64,000 nucleotides of DNA, taken from JACVRW01 sp034664125 (GTDB taxonomy: Bacteria > Actinomycetota > Thermoleophilia > Solirubrobacterales > Thermoleophilaceae). The notes beneath the pieces were generated by a model that was not told the origin of the DNA, searched no databases, and was given only the letters and a program-made list of their open reading frames with translations. Below are positions 25,600 to 33,489 of the stretch, in pieces. The stretch covers positions 94,255-158,254 of the forward strand of contig JAXDIG010000054.1 in assembly GCA_034664125.1 (NCBI GenBank), in the 5' to 3' direction. The position numbers and the translations under genes were made by a program. How positions within the stretch are numbered: position 1 is the stretch's first letter; the number at the start of each line of letters is the position of its first letter.

Positions 25600-26592
25600 G
25601 TGAGCAGCCGACGCGCATCCGCGGTCGTTCTCGTCGTCTGCGCGCTCGTTGCCGCGGGCTGCGGGGGCGGCGACGACAGCAAGGACAACGCCAGTCAGGC
25701 GCCCCCCGAGGCGCGGCCCGACCAGTTCCCGAGTGCGAAGGGGCAAACGCTCTCCGAGCTGCGCCGCGACCTGCCCCAGGGGGGCCCCGTGCTCGCGCCC
25801 ACGGTGTCGCGCGTCGTGACCGGCAAGAACCGGCTCGGCTTTGGCCTCTTCACCGCGGCTCGCGCCCAGATCGCCGACGCCACCGCCGCGGTCTACGTCG
25901 CGCCGGTGGGCGGGGGTGAGGCAGAGGGCCCGTTCGTCGCGCACTACCGATCGCTCGAGGTGAAGCCGGCGTTCCTGAGCACCACCTCCCAGAACGATCC
26001 GGACGCCGCGAAGACGCTGTACGTGGCGGAGGTTCCGTTCAACAAGCCCGGGCGCTACGAGGTGCTCGGGATGGCGCGGCTGGACGATCGCCTGGTCGCG
26101 GCGACCTCGGCCATGCCCGAGCTGGTGGTGATCCCGAAGAAGCAGGATCCCGTCCCCGGGCCGGGCGACACCCCGCCTGCGATCCACACGCCGACCAAGG
26201 CAGACGTGGCCGGCAACCTGGCGGCGATCGATACGCGCGACCCACACTCGGACATGCACGAGGTGGACTTCGCCGACGCACTCGGCAAGAAGCCGATCGT
26301 GCTGGTCTTCGCCACGCCGCTGCTGTGCCAGAGCCGCGTCTGCGGTCCGGTCGTGGACGTCGCGCTGCAGCTCCAGGACAAGTACCGCGACAAGGCCGAC
26401 TTCATCCACATGGAGATCTACAACGGCAACGAGGTGGCCAAGGGCTTCCGCCCCCAGGTCGGAGCATTCAACCTCCCCTCCGAGCCGTGGGTCTTCACGA
26501 TCGACAGGCACGGCAAGGTGGCCGCGCGCATCGAGGGCGCATTCAGCCCGGATGAGCTCGAGCAGGCGATCAAGAAGGCGCTGAAGCACTAG
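25600..26592 (+). CDS. Lipoprotein with C-terminal thioredoxin-like domain
   Basis: 330 residues from GTG 25600 (ATG 25570 would add ten). This start gives a lipoprotein signal peptide ending ALVAAGC with the Cys near 21, then a Gly/Asp linker. The middle resembles a secreted beta domain; the C-terminal third is thioredoxin-like, with KPIVLVFATPLLCQSRVCGPVVD. The two Cys are separated by four residues (CX4C), not CXXC, so redox use would be atypical. ALQLQDKYRDKADFIHMEIY and a final DRHGKVAARIEGAFS strand match peroxiredoxin/TlpA-like folds. It probably faces the outside of the membrane. Confidence 0.8.
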   Translation: MSSRRASAVVLVVCALVAAGCGGGDDSKDNASQAPPEARPDQFPSAKGQTLSELRRDLPQGGPVLAPTVSRVVTGKNRLGFGLFTAARAQIADATAAVYVAPVGGGEAEGPFVAHYRSLEVKPAFLSTTSQNDPDAAKTLYVAEVPFNKPGRYEVLGMARLDDRLVAATSAMPELVVIPKKQDPVPGPGDTPPAIHTPTKADVAGNLAAIDTRDPHSDMHEVDFADALGKKPIVLVFATPLLCQSRVCGPVVDVALQLQDKYRDKADFIHMEIYNGNEVAKGFRPQVGAFNLPSEPWVFTIDRHGKVAARIEGAFSPDELEQAIKKALKH

Positions 26593-26611
26593 GCGACGGG
26601 TAGTCGGCGGC

Positions 26612-27463
26612 GTGGCTCAAGCCGGTCTGTCAATCCGACTCGCCGCCGCCCTGGCGCTCGTCGCATTAGCCGGATGCGGCGATTCCGCCGAGCCCGCCCC
26701 CGCCACGCGGGCCAAGGGCGAGGCGGTCGTGTGGGCCGTCGGAGACGGGGCCGACGGCAGCGGCCCGGCCAGGCGACTGGCCCGCGCGATCGAACGCGAC
26801 CGGCCCGACGCCCTGCTGTACCTCGGCGACGTCTACCCGGACGGGACCCCCGAGGACTTCGCGCTCAGGTACCAGCCGGTCTACGGCGGCCTGGCCGGCC
26901 TCACCTGGCCAACCATCGGGAACCACGAATACGCGAACAGGGCCAGCGGCTACAACCCGTACTGGAGGCGGCACGACCGCGCCAAGCCCTGGTACCGCGT
27001 GCGCCTGGCGGGGTGGGAGGTGTTCTCGCTGAACTCCCAAGCCGCGCACGGCCCCGGCTCGCCGCAGCTGCGCTGGCTGGAGCGCCGGCTCGCCGGGGCG
27101 GACGGCAACTGCCGGCTGGCGTTCTGGCACCGGCCGCGCTACAGCGCCGGGATCGTGCACGGCGACGCGCCCGACGTGGCCCCGCTCTGGGATGCGCTGG
27201 CCGGCCACGCGCGGCTGGTCCTGAGCGGCCACGACCACGCGATGATGCGCTACCGGCCCCACGACGGGATGACCGAGTTCGTGGCGGGCAGCGGCGGAGC
27301 GACTCTGTACGAGACGCGTCCGGACGACCGCCTGGCGTTCTCGCGCTCCGGCGTGACGGGCGGCCTGCGGATCACGCTCGCGCCCGGCTCCGCCCGCCTG
27401 GAGTTCCGTTCCGTCGACGGCGAGGTGCTCGACCGCAGCCGGACGCGCTGCGACCCGGCGTAG
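26612..27463 (+). CDS. Calcineurin-like metallophosphoesterase lipoprotein
   Basis: 283 residues from GTG 26612, 19 bp after the preceding gene. A lipoprotein signal peptide ends LAGC (Cys about 22). Metal motifs appear in order: VGDGAD (in place of the usual GDxG), LGDVYPDG, TIGNHEY, FWHRPRYS and SGHDHAMMRY. This is the acid-phosphatase-like five-motif set. It would hydrolyse phosphomonoesters or phosphodiesters on the outer membrane face. The substrate is unknown. A CAU tRNA follows after 16 bp. Confidence 0.9.
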   Translation: MAQAGLSIRLAAALALVALAGCGDSAEPAPATRAKGEAVVWAVGDGADGSGPARRLARAIERDRPDALLYLGDVYPDGTPEDFALRYQPVYGGLAGLTWPTIGNHEYANRASGYNPYWRRHDRAKPWYRVRLAGWEVFSLNSQAAHGPGSPQLRWLERRLAGADGNCRLAFWHRPRYSAGIVHGDAPDVAPLWDALAGHARLVLSGHDHAMMRYRPHDGMTEFVAGSGGATLYETRPDDRLAFSRSGVTGGLRITLAPGSARLEFRSVDGEVLDRSRTRCDPA

Positions 27464-27479
27464 CGCTACCTTCCCGGCG

Positions 27480-27552
27480 GGGCCGGTAGCTCAGCGGTCA
27501 GAGCAGCGGACTCATAATCCGTCGGTCGATGGTTCGATTCCATCCCGGCCCA
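27480..27552 (+). tRNA. CAU-anticodon tRNA (elongator Met or lysidine-type Ile2)
   Basis: 73 nt: acceptor GGGCCGG (27480-27486) pairs CCGGCCC (27545-27551), discriminator A. Anticodon loop ACTCATAAT; T arm GATGG-TTCGATT-CCATC. CAU reads Met, or Ile if TilS modifies it; the short D loop (one base less than usual elongator Met) leans to Ile2 but does not settle it. The gene is the integration site of the element that follows. Confidence 0.9.
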
Positions 27553-27553
27553 T
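27511..27553. repeat. attL: 43-bp core in the tRNA 3' half
   Basis: Bases 27511-27553 run from the anticodon loop to the base after the discriminator. They recur exactly at 29,972-30,014; the flanking bases on both sides differ, so 43 bp is the full identity. Confidence 0.9.
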
Positions 27554-27645
27554 CGCGACTCCCCTGCAAGCGGAGACGCGCCGCGGCCCCGAGGTGCGAC
27601 GTGCTCGCGCCACGGCTCAGGCGATCGCCGGCGCGTCGATCCCGG

Positions 27646-28160
27646 TCACTTCACGATCGACTGCGGGTGCGGCACCCCGAGCCCGAGGCGGTAGCGGCGG
27701 CGGGCGAGGATCGCGTCCATGGAGAACTCCTCGGAGCGGTCGATTTCGACCGTGACCGCGCGCCGCAGGACGATCATCTGCTGGTTCGGGGCGTACACGA
27801 CCGCGCTCGTGACCTGATCCGGCGCGGTGCCCGTGACCGGCAGCCAGCCCGTGTTCCACACCGGCGGCACCGCCTCGGGGCGGCCGAGGTAGGCGTTCGA
27901 GCCGGTCTCCTCCTTCGTGAGTGCCAGCGCCGTCGCCGGGCGCGGCCCGAGCAGCACCGCGTACGGGCCGGGCACCCGCGCCTCGACCAGCAGCTTCACG
28001 GCCTTGATGACGTGGTCCCACGACAGCGCACCGTCCACGTCGATCGACTGCGTGCCGGTGACGTTGAGCAGGCCCTTGAAGCCCTCCGCGTCGTTGCCGG
28101 CGACGAGCTCGCGGTCGCCCTTGAGCACCATCGCCACGTTGATGTTGTCCGCGAGCAGGC
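27646..28160 (-). pseudogene. HK97-family major capsid protein, C-terminal fragment
   Basis: About 170 codons of capsid C-terminal half: DNINVAMVLKGDRELVAG, GFKGLLNVTG, YAVLLGPRPATAL, VVYAPNQQMIVLRRAVTVEI and the closing YRLGLGVPHP are typical of HK97-fold capsid P and A domains. The N-terminal half is missing; homology ends near 28,160, where the head-to-head terminase fragment begins. Not expected to make virions. The 5' part of the open frame is antisense to the terminase piece and is not protein-like. Confidence 0.75.
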
Positions 28161-28171
28161 TGAGCCGGCGT

Positions 28172-28867
28172 GGCCCGGTCCTCGAGGCCGGCGGCGACGG
28201 GCTGCGCTGGCTCGAGTGGTCGGTCGCCGAGGACGCCGACACCGAGGACCTGCGCACCGTCGCGGCCGGGAACCCGCTCCGCACGGTCGCCGAGCTGCGC
28301 GAGCACCGCTGGCGCTGCTCGGAAATCGAGTGGCTCCAGTTCGTCTGCTGCCGCTGGGGCGTCGGGTCGGTGCGCTGGCTGGCGCACGGCGCCTGGCAGG
28401 AGTGCCGCGCCGTCTACGAAATCGACCCGGCCGCCCCGCTCGTGCTCGGCGTGGACGTGGGCGGCTCGCGCTCGGCGACGGCCGTGGTCGGCTGCGTACC
28501 CCGCGACGACGGCGACGTGGACGTGGCGCTCGCCGAGATATGGCAGGGCAACGACGCCGTGCTGCAGGCGTCCGCCTACGTCGAGTCGCTGATCGCCGCC
28601 GGCCGGGCCATCCGGGAGGTCATGTTCGACCCGATGCGGTTCTCCTCCGAGGCGCTGCGGCTCGAGCGCGACCACGGCCTCGCGCTAGTCGAGTGTCCGC
28701 AGACGCTCACCCGCATGACGATCTGCTCCGAGCGCCTCCACGCGCTTGTGGTCGAGAAGCCCGCTCACCGGCACCTCGAGTACATCGCGTACGAGGAGAA
28801 GGTGCTGATCGGTCGCGCGATCGAGTTTCTCCACGACATTACGCTCGGCGCGGGCCAGTCGCCGTAG
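28172..28867 (+). pseudogene. Phage terminase large subunit, fragment (nuclease part)
   Basis: 231 codons in frame. WRCSEIEWLQFVCCRWG precedes LGVDVGGSRSATAVVGC, the first Asp strand of the RNase H-like terminase nuclease; EVMFDPMRFSSEALRLERDHGLALVECPQ is the following conserved block. The ATPase half is absent. After about 28,755 (KPAHR) the sequence no longer matches terminase C-termini I know, so the 3' end is probably also replaced. No start codon with a ribosome site is evident. Confidence 0.75.
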
Positions 28868-28940
28868 CCGCGTTTTCACGCAGCCCACTGGGAGGGCATA
28901 CACACAACCGCGCTCAAAGAAAGACGGTACCGTCAGACGG

Positions 28941-29543
28941 ATGAGCGCGGACCGGCCAGGGGCGCGTGCGGCAGCGGACGGGCTCGCGCGGCGTCCGTCG
29001 CTGGATGACCGCTTCGACCCGGCCGTTCGCATTGTGGACTACGACCCGGCTTGGCCGGCGCTCGCCGACGCGGAGCTTCATCGCATCAGGGAGGCCGTCG
29101 GCGACGTCGCCGTGCGCCTGGAGCACGTGGGCTCGACGGCCGTGCCTGGTCTCGCTGCCAAGCCCATCCTCGACCTTCTGCTGTCCGTCGAACCGATCGA
29201 GCCGCGGGAGCGGTATGTGGAGCGGCTGGAGCGGCTTGGGTACCTGTTCGCCCCGGCGCCGGAGTCGCCTGAGCGCCACTTCTTCGCCAGGCCCCCCGAG
29301 CGTCCTCGCACGCATCACCTCCACGTCTGCGAGGCGGGAAGCGAACACGAGTTCCGCCACGTCGCCGTCCGGGACTTCTTGCGCGGCCATCCCGACGACG
29401 CGGCGCACTATGCGGCCCTGAAACGTCGGCTCGTTGCGCGCCACCCCCAGGACCGGCTCTCCTACATCGAGGGCAAGGAGCAGTTCGTCACTGCGCTCGA
29501 AGCGCGCGCGGTGGCCTGGGCACGCTCGGCCTCGAGGTGGTGA
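28941..29543 (+). CDS. GrpB/UPF0157-family nucleotidyltransferase-like protein
   Basis: 200 residues from ATG 28941. VRIVDYDPAWPALAD and HVGSTAVPGLAAKPILDLLLSV are the family hallmark, the GS-containing nucleotidyltransferase-like motif with a following Asp pair. The HHLHV segment and FRHVAVRDFLRGHPDDAAHYAALKRRL are also typical. The biochemical role of the family is poorly known. It lies between the att repeats, so it is the only apparently intact cargo of the element. Its TGA is immediately followed, in the same frame, by integrase codons. Confidence 0.9.
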   Translation: MSADRPGARAAADGLARRPSLDDRFDPAVRIVDYDPAWPALADAELHRIREAVGDVAVRLEHVGSTAVPGLAAKPILDLLLSVEPIEPRERYVERLERLGYLFAPAPESPERHFFARPPERPRTHHLHVCEAGSEHEFRHVAVRDFLRGHPDDAAHYAALKRRLVARHPQDRLSYIEGKEQFVTALEARAVAWARSASRW

Positions 29544-29978
29544 CTGCGGCAGAGCGCGACGCCGCCGGACGACCGCGTGCTCGTCAACAGCACCGGGGGA
29601 GTGGTGGACGACGGCAAGCTGCGCCGCCGCTTCAGGGCGGCGCTCGACCGCGCCGGCGCCGAGCGGCTCCGCTTCCACGACCTGCGCCACACGTTCGGCA
29701 CGCTCGCCGTGCAGGCGTTCCCGCTGACCGACGTGAAGGCGTACATGGGCCATGCCGACCTCAGCACGACGATGATCTACGTCCACCACGTCCCGCGCCA
29801 CGACGCCGCCGACCGGCTCGGGCGCCTGCTCGACGAGGCCGGCGCCCCCGGCGCTCGACGGGGAGCGTGTAGCGGACCGTGTAGCGACCTGAGCCGATCT
29901 GAGGCGACCTCAGCGGGGGCGGCGCCGCTCAGGAGAGCGGAGCGGGCCTGCCGACCGACGGACTCCGAGTTCTCATAA
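29544..29978 (+). pseudogene. Tyrosine integrase, catalytic-half fragment
   Basis: About 145 codons. RFHDLRHTFGTLAVQAFPLTDVKAYMGHADLSTTMIYVHH supplies the HxxR, late His and Tyr nucleophile of phage-type integrases. The N-terminal DNA-binding domains and the catalytic Arg I are gone: the frame begins right after the GrpB TGA (29541-29543). The tail after the Tyr helix is low-complexity. The TAA (29976-29978) lies within attR, so attP overlapped the end of int. It adjoins attR as expected for the phage int-attP order. Confidence 0.8.
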
Positions 29979-30014
29979 TCCGTCGGTCGATGGTTCGATT
30001 CCATCCCGGCCCAT
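29972..30014. repeat. attR: 43-bp direct repeat of tRNA 3' half
   Basis: Exact copy of 27,511-27,553. It contains only the anticodon loop onward, so it is not a tRNA gene. It marks the right end of the integrated remnant. Confidence 0.9.
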
Positions 30015-30029
30015 GGCTCTAGCGAGCCC

Positions 30030-30197
30030 TTAGCGCCTCGGGGTGTTTCGTCGGGAGAGCCAGCCAGCCAAACCACCGAGCGCCAAGCCCAACTCAGGAC
30101 CGAGAGGCACGCCAGTGGTCACGCTCACGAGGACACCGAGTGCCAGCCCGACCACAGCGCCCAGCGCGATTGCGGCACCGACGGTCACCCCGCTCAC
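30030..30197 (-). CDS. Small two-helix membrane protein
   Basis: 55 residues from GTG 30197, one base after the upstream TAG (TAGcGTG). Two hydrophobic segments (about 2-22, GVTVGAAIALGAVVGLALGVL, with a second around 34-47) flank a short loop, ending in a basic SRRNTPRR tail. It is missing from common ORF size cutoffs. Third-position G/C bias supports coding. Translational coupling with the NTF2-like gene suggests co-expression; function is unknown. Confidence 0.5.
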   Translation of the reverse strand: MSGVTVGAAIALGAVVGLALGVLVSVTTGVPLGPELGLALGGLAGWLSRRNTPRR

Positions 30198-30198
30198 G

Positions 30199-30777
30199 CT
30201 ACTCCGACAGGCCCACGGCTTCGAGGGCTTTCGATCGGTCCAGGAAGTTCTCTTGTTTGACGACCAATCCGCGTTGCACGTGCGAGAACGTGAACAACCG
30301 CTGGCTTACGGCGATGCCGCTGCCCAGGCCGTGTCCACGCAGCTGAACCGTGACGAGGAACTTGTCTCCCAAGTCAAGGACTTCTTCCGGCTCATACCGG
30401 AGATCGTCGAATGCGTTGATCCAGTATCGAAAGAACTCGAGGTAATCCTCATGGCCCCGAGCGACCTCGGCCTGGTCGGGCCCGAGCAGGTCCCTCGCGC
30501 CACGAAACTCGACCCCGGGATCAATGCCGAGAAGGAACGCGGCGAAGTCCCGGCGATTGAACGCCGCGCAGGTTCGCGGAAGAGCTCGCGCGAGCATCGC
30601 CCGCCGAAGCCAGAATCGCGGCGGCAGCCGCGCCCAGGTCCGAGCCACCAGGGCGTAAGCGGCAGGAAAGCGGAGCGACAGGCGCTCGTCGACGGCCCGG
30701 CGCTCACTCGCTCTCGCACCAGGAAGAGAGAGCTGGGTGCGGACCCCGCGCACCGGCTCGACATTCTGCAGCGACAT
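30199..30777 (-). CDS. NTF2-like (SnoaL-type) protein
   Basis: 192 residues from ATG 30777. MSLQNVEPVRG is the decayed form of the MSxENVExVR start seen in many actinobacterial SnoaL-like proteins. About 50 extra residues follow before FNRRDFAAFLLGIDPGVEFRG, a cone-fold strand pattern ending with FLDRSKALEAVGL. No catalytic residue can be assigned. The fold commonly binds small hydrophobic molecules. Local GC content is lower than the chromosomal norm, fitting an accessory position next to the phage attR. Confidence 0.72.
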   Translation of the reverse strand: MSLQNVEPVRGVRTQLSLPGARASERRAVDERLSLRFPAAYALVARTWARLPPRFWLRRAMLARALPRTCAAFNRRDFAAFLLGIDPGVEFRGARDLLGPDQAEVARGHEDYLEFFRYWINAFDDLRYEPEEVLDLGDKFLVTVQLRGHGLGSGIAVSQRLFTFSHVQRGLVVKQENFLDRSKALEAVGLSE

Positions 30778-30837
30778 CGCCGGCCCAGTATCCCGCGCCG
30801 CAGGGTGGCGGTCGTCCCCGGCGCGCTTTGGGAAAGG

Positions 30838-30867
30838 ACGAGCGGCGGGCTTGTGCCCGCCGCTCGT
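30838..30867 (-). terminator. Hairpin terminator for the secreted-protein gene
   Basis: A 13-bp perfect stem (arms 30838-30850 and 30855-30867) with TTGT loop, 30 bp after the stop at 30,898. In the minus direction it is followed by a short pyrimidine run (CCTTTCCC) rather than a U tract. Confidence 0.7.
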
Positions 30868-30897
30868 ATACCGCGCCTGGGGTCCTTGGCTCCTAGA

Positions 30898-31353
30898 TCA
30901 GCACAGCCGCTTTCCAACGCTGGTGCTCTGCGGGTAGCTCCAGTTCCCGTGCCACGAAGCCGCGTAGGTCACCGTGCGGTACCAGTAGCCCGGCGCGCAT
31001 CCGACACGAGACACGGTCTTGCTGTTCGTTGCGGAAGCATTCTTGAACGAGTACCCCGACGTCGGGTTGCAGGTGAGCTGCACGTACGGACCACCTGAGG
31101 AGCGTTGGAGGCACACACGGATGCCAAGCGATTCCGGTGCCCCGGTGCAGCCGACCGCGCCGAACGCAGTCGTTGTCCCGTAGATGTTGTTAGGCGCCTG
31201 GGCGGTTGCGGTGCACCAGATGACGTGAGCATCGGCGGTCGCCACCGGTGCGCCAGGCGTCCCGACGAGGCCGACGACCCCCGCGGCGAGAGTCAATGTC
31301 GCCAGGGTGCCGACCAGCGCGGTGCGTCTCTTGCGAGCGGATCTCCTGAACAT
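30898..31353 (-). CDS. Small secreted Cys-containing protein
   Basis: 151 residues from ATG 31353, preceded by AGGAAG. A signal peptide with KRRT n-region and LATLTLAAGVVGLVG core ends near TADA. The mature part has about six Cys residues (WCTATA, AVGCTG, RVCLQ, LTCNP, GCAPGYWY, KRLC), suggesting three disulfides. No family is recognised. The GC content is lower than the surrounding genome. The 230-bp upstream gap carries its promoter and the folE leader. Confidence 0.7.
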   Translation of the reverse strand: MFRRSARKRRTALVGTLATLTLAAGVVGLVGTPGAPVATADAHVIWCTATAQAPNNIYGTTTAFGAVGCTGAPESLGIRVCLQRSSGGPYVQLTCNPTSGYSFKNASATNSKTVSRVGCAPGYWYRTVTYAASWHGNWSYPQSTSVGKRLC

Positions 31354-31401
31354 GTTCTTCCTTTCTGGGAACTTCGTGGGCGTGTTCGAGGAGTGTCCTG
31401 T

Positions 31402-31415
31402 CGGACAGTTGTCCG
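31402..31415. promoter_or_regulatory. 14-bp palindrome, candidate operator in the divergent gap
   Basis: CGGACA-GT-TGTCCG: 6+6 perfect dyad, 49 bp from the secreted-protein start and 172 bp before folE. A related partial repeat (TGTCCTGTCGGACA) precedes it. Confidence 0.4.
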
Positions 31416-31513
31416 CAATAGAGGCCCTAGGTCTGGTTGGGCAATACCTCGAAGCCCAAGATCCGGACATTTCCCGATGGTGCGGCCCCCGCTCCGGCCG
31501 AACTATCTCTCTG

Positions 31514-31544
31514 GGCGGCGACTCCTTGGGTCGCCGCCTCTTTT
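31514..31544 (+). terminator. Intrinsic terminator in the folE leader
   Basis: GGCGGCGA (31514-31521) pairs with TCGCCGCC (31531-31538), then TCTTTT. It is on the plus strand, 43 bp before folE, with no plus-strand gene upstream to terminate. It could end a small RNA or act as an attenuator of folE. Confidence 0.55.
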
Positions 31545-31587
31545 CCCGGCGGGGTAAGACAGCGGCGCCCGCCGACGCCAACGCGGC

Positions 31588-32220
31588 ATGAGCTCAACCA
31601 ATGGGAACGGCCACGTGTCCCTCGCCGCGATACCCCGGACAGCCGAGGCCGCTCGGCAGATCGATGCGCGTGCCGCCGAGAGGGCGGCCGCCGATCTGCT
31701 CGCCGCGCTCGGCGCCGATCTGACCGACGAGGGGCTGCGCGAGACGCCGCGGCGGATGGTCGCCGCCTACGCGGAGCTGCTCACGCCGGAGCCCTTCCAC
31801 CCGACCAGCTTTCCGAACGACGGGGGATACGACGAGCTGGTCGTCGTGCGGGCGATCCCGTTTCACTCGCTGTGTATGCACCATCTGCTTCCGTTCCAGG
31901 GCGTGGCACACATCGGCTATCTCCCGGGCGAGCGGATCATCGGGTTGAGCAAGCTCGGTCGCGTCGTCGAGCACTTCGCCCGCGATCTGCAGATCCAGGA
32001 GCGCCTGACCACCCAGATCGCCGGCTGGCTGCAGTCCGAGCTCGAGCCCAAGGGCGTGGGCGTGGTGGTCGAGGCCGAGCACCTGTGCATGTCGCTGCGC
32101 GGCGTGCAGAAGCTCGGCGCCACGACCGTGACCTCGGCGCTGCGCGGCCTGGTCCGCGACGATGCCCGCACACGCCAGGAGTTCCTGGCCCTGACAGCGA
32201 GGACACACCTTGACCAGTGA
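31588..32220 (+). CDS. folE: GTP cyclohydrolase I
   Basis: 210 residues. The Zn site is seen in SLCMHHLLPF (Cys and His) and EHLCMSLRG (second Cys). GLSKLGRVVEHFARDLQIQERLTTQIA is the conserved GTP-binding/decamer segment. It forms 7,8-dihydroneopterin triphosphate, the first step to folate or biopterin. It is coupled to the ferredoxin-reductase gene (10-bp overlap), not to other fol genes, so a role other than folate supply (for instance a pterin cofactor or deazapurine route) is possible. The leader has a hairpin terminator that may attenuate expression. Confidence 0.95.
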   Translation: MSSTNGNGHVSLAAIPRTAEAARQIDARAAERAAADLLAALGADLTDEGLRETPRRMVAAYAELLTPEPFHPTSFPNDGGYDELVVVRAIPFHSLCMHHLLPFQGVAHIGYLPGERIIGLSKLGRVVEHFARDLQIQERLTTQIAGWLQSELEPKGVGVVVEAEHLCMSLRGVQKLGATTVTSALRGLVRDDARTRQEFLALTARTHLDQ

Positions 32221-33433
32221 CCAGACCCACATAGTCGTCGGTGCCGCCCTGGCCGGCGCCAAGGCGGCCGAGACCCTTCGCGCCGAGGGGTTCGACGGGC
32301 GTCTGCTGCTCGTCGGTGCCGAGGACGACCGTCCCTACGAACGGCCGCCGCTCTCCAAGGAATATCTGCGCGGCGAGGCCGGGCGGGAGAAGGTCTACGT
32401 CCACGACGAGGGCTTCTACGCCGAGCACGACATCGAGCTGCGCCGAGGCCGCCGCGCCGTTGACCTGAGCATCTCGAGCGGCGAGGTCGAGCTGGACGAC
32501 GGAGAACGGCTGCCCTACGACCGGCTGCTGCTCACCACCGGGGCGGAACCGCGACGGCTGGCGATCCCCGGCGGCGAGCTCGACGGCGTCATGTACCTGC
32601 GCACGGTCGAAGACTCCGACGCGCTGCGCGAACGCCTGGACCGCGGTGGGTCGGTCGTCGTCGTCGGGGCGGGCTGGATCGGCGCGGAGGTGGCCGCCTC
32701 CGCGAGACAGCGCGGCCTCGACGTGACCGTGCTGGACCCGGCGGCGGTCCCGCTCGAGCGCGTGCTGGGCGCCGAAGTCGGGGCGATCTACCGCGACATC
32801 CACGCCGACCACGGCACCAAGCTGCTGATGGAAACGGGGGTCGAGGCCTTCGAGGGCGACACGGCCGTCGAGCGCGTCCGCACGAGCGATGGGCGCGAGC
32901 TTCCGTGCGACTTCGTCGTCGTCGGGATCGGCGTCGAGCCGCGCACCGAGCTGGCGGCGCGGGCGGGCCTGGACGTCGACAACGGGATCCTGGTCGACGA
33001 GCACCTCCAGACCAGCGCTCCGGGCGTCTTCGCCGCAGGCGACGTCGCGAACGCCCATCATCCCTTCTATGGCGAGCGGATCCGTGTCGAGCACTGGGCC
33101 AACGCGCTCAACCAGGGACCGGCGGCGGCCCGCAACATGCTCGGCCCCGCGGACGCCTACGACCGCCTGCCGTACTTCTTCTCGGATCAGTACGAGGTCG
33201 GTATGGAGTACTCCGGCTTCGCGCGTACCTGGGACCGGGTCGTGTTCCGCGGCGACCCCGCGAGCCGGGAGTTCATCGCCTTCTGGCTCGTCGGCGACCA
33301 CGTGGTCGCGGGCATGAACGTCAACGTGTGGGACGTCACCGACCCGATCCAGCGGCTCATCCGCGAGCGCGTAGCCGTGGACGACCGACGCCTCGCCGAC
33401 CCGGACATTCCACTCGCCGATCTCGCGGCCTGA
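32210..33433 (+). CDS. FAD-dependent ferredoxin/rubredoxin reductase
   Basis: 407 residues from TTG 32210. FAD motif VVGAALAGAKAAETL (6-20), NAD(P) motif VVVVGAGWIGAEVA (147-160), FAD-closing GVFAAGDVA and the ERPPLSKEYL loop with a conserved Lys identify the AIF/ferredoxin-reductase-like class. It passes electrons from NAD(P)H to a ferredoxin, possibly serving the window's P450. The start overlaps folE by 10 bp. A C-terminal domain (FFSDQYEVGMEYSG) is the reductase dimerisation/acceptor domain. Confidence 0.93.
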   Translation: MTSDQTHIVVGAALAGAKAAETLRAEGFDGRLLLVGAEDDRPYERPPLSKEYLRGEAGREKVYVHDEGFYAEHDIELRRGRRAVDLSISSGEVELDDGERLPYDRLLLTTGAEPRRLAIPGGELDGVMYLRTVEDSDALRERLDRGGSVVVVGAGWIGAEVAASARQRGLDVTVLDPAAVPLERVLGAEVGAIYRDIHADHGTKLLMETGVEAFEGDTAVERVRTSDGRELPCDFVVVGIGVEPRTELAARAGLDVDNGILVDEHLQTSAPGVFAAGDVANAHHPFYGERIRVEHWANALNQGPAAARNMLGPADAYDRLPYFFSDQYEVGMEYSGFARTWDRVVFRGDPASREFIAFWLVGDHVVAGMNVNVWDVTDPIQRLIRERVAVDDRRLADPDIPLADLAA

Positions 33434-33489
33434 ACTGTGGGAGGCTCGGCGGTGCGAAAGCCTGGCCCCAACTCCTGGAGGAGCAAGAG

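Larger units (their letters stand above)
27511..30014. mobile_element. Decayed prophage / integrative element in a tRNA gene
   Basis: A 2.5-kb segment between two exact 43-bp direct repeats of the tRNA 3' half. It contains, in order, the C-terminal half of an HK97-type capsid gene (minus), a terminase large-subunit fragment (plus), an intact GrpB-family gene (plus) and the catalytic half of a tyrosine integrase (plus) next to attR. Portal, protease, tail and lysis genes are missing. This is the pattern of an integrated phage that lost nearly everything by deletion. Confidence 0.85.

Noticed and set aside
27480..27552. Firm call of initiator or elongator Met
   Set aside because: Initiator features are absent, and the CAU anticodon with a short D loop also fits Ile2; left open.
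29972..30014. Second tRNA gene at attR
   Set aside because: Only the 3' half is present; acceptor 5' strand and D arm are missing.
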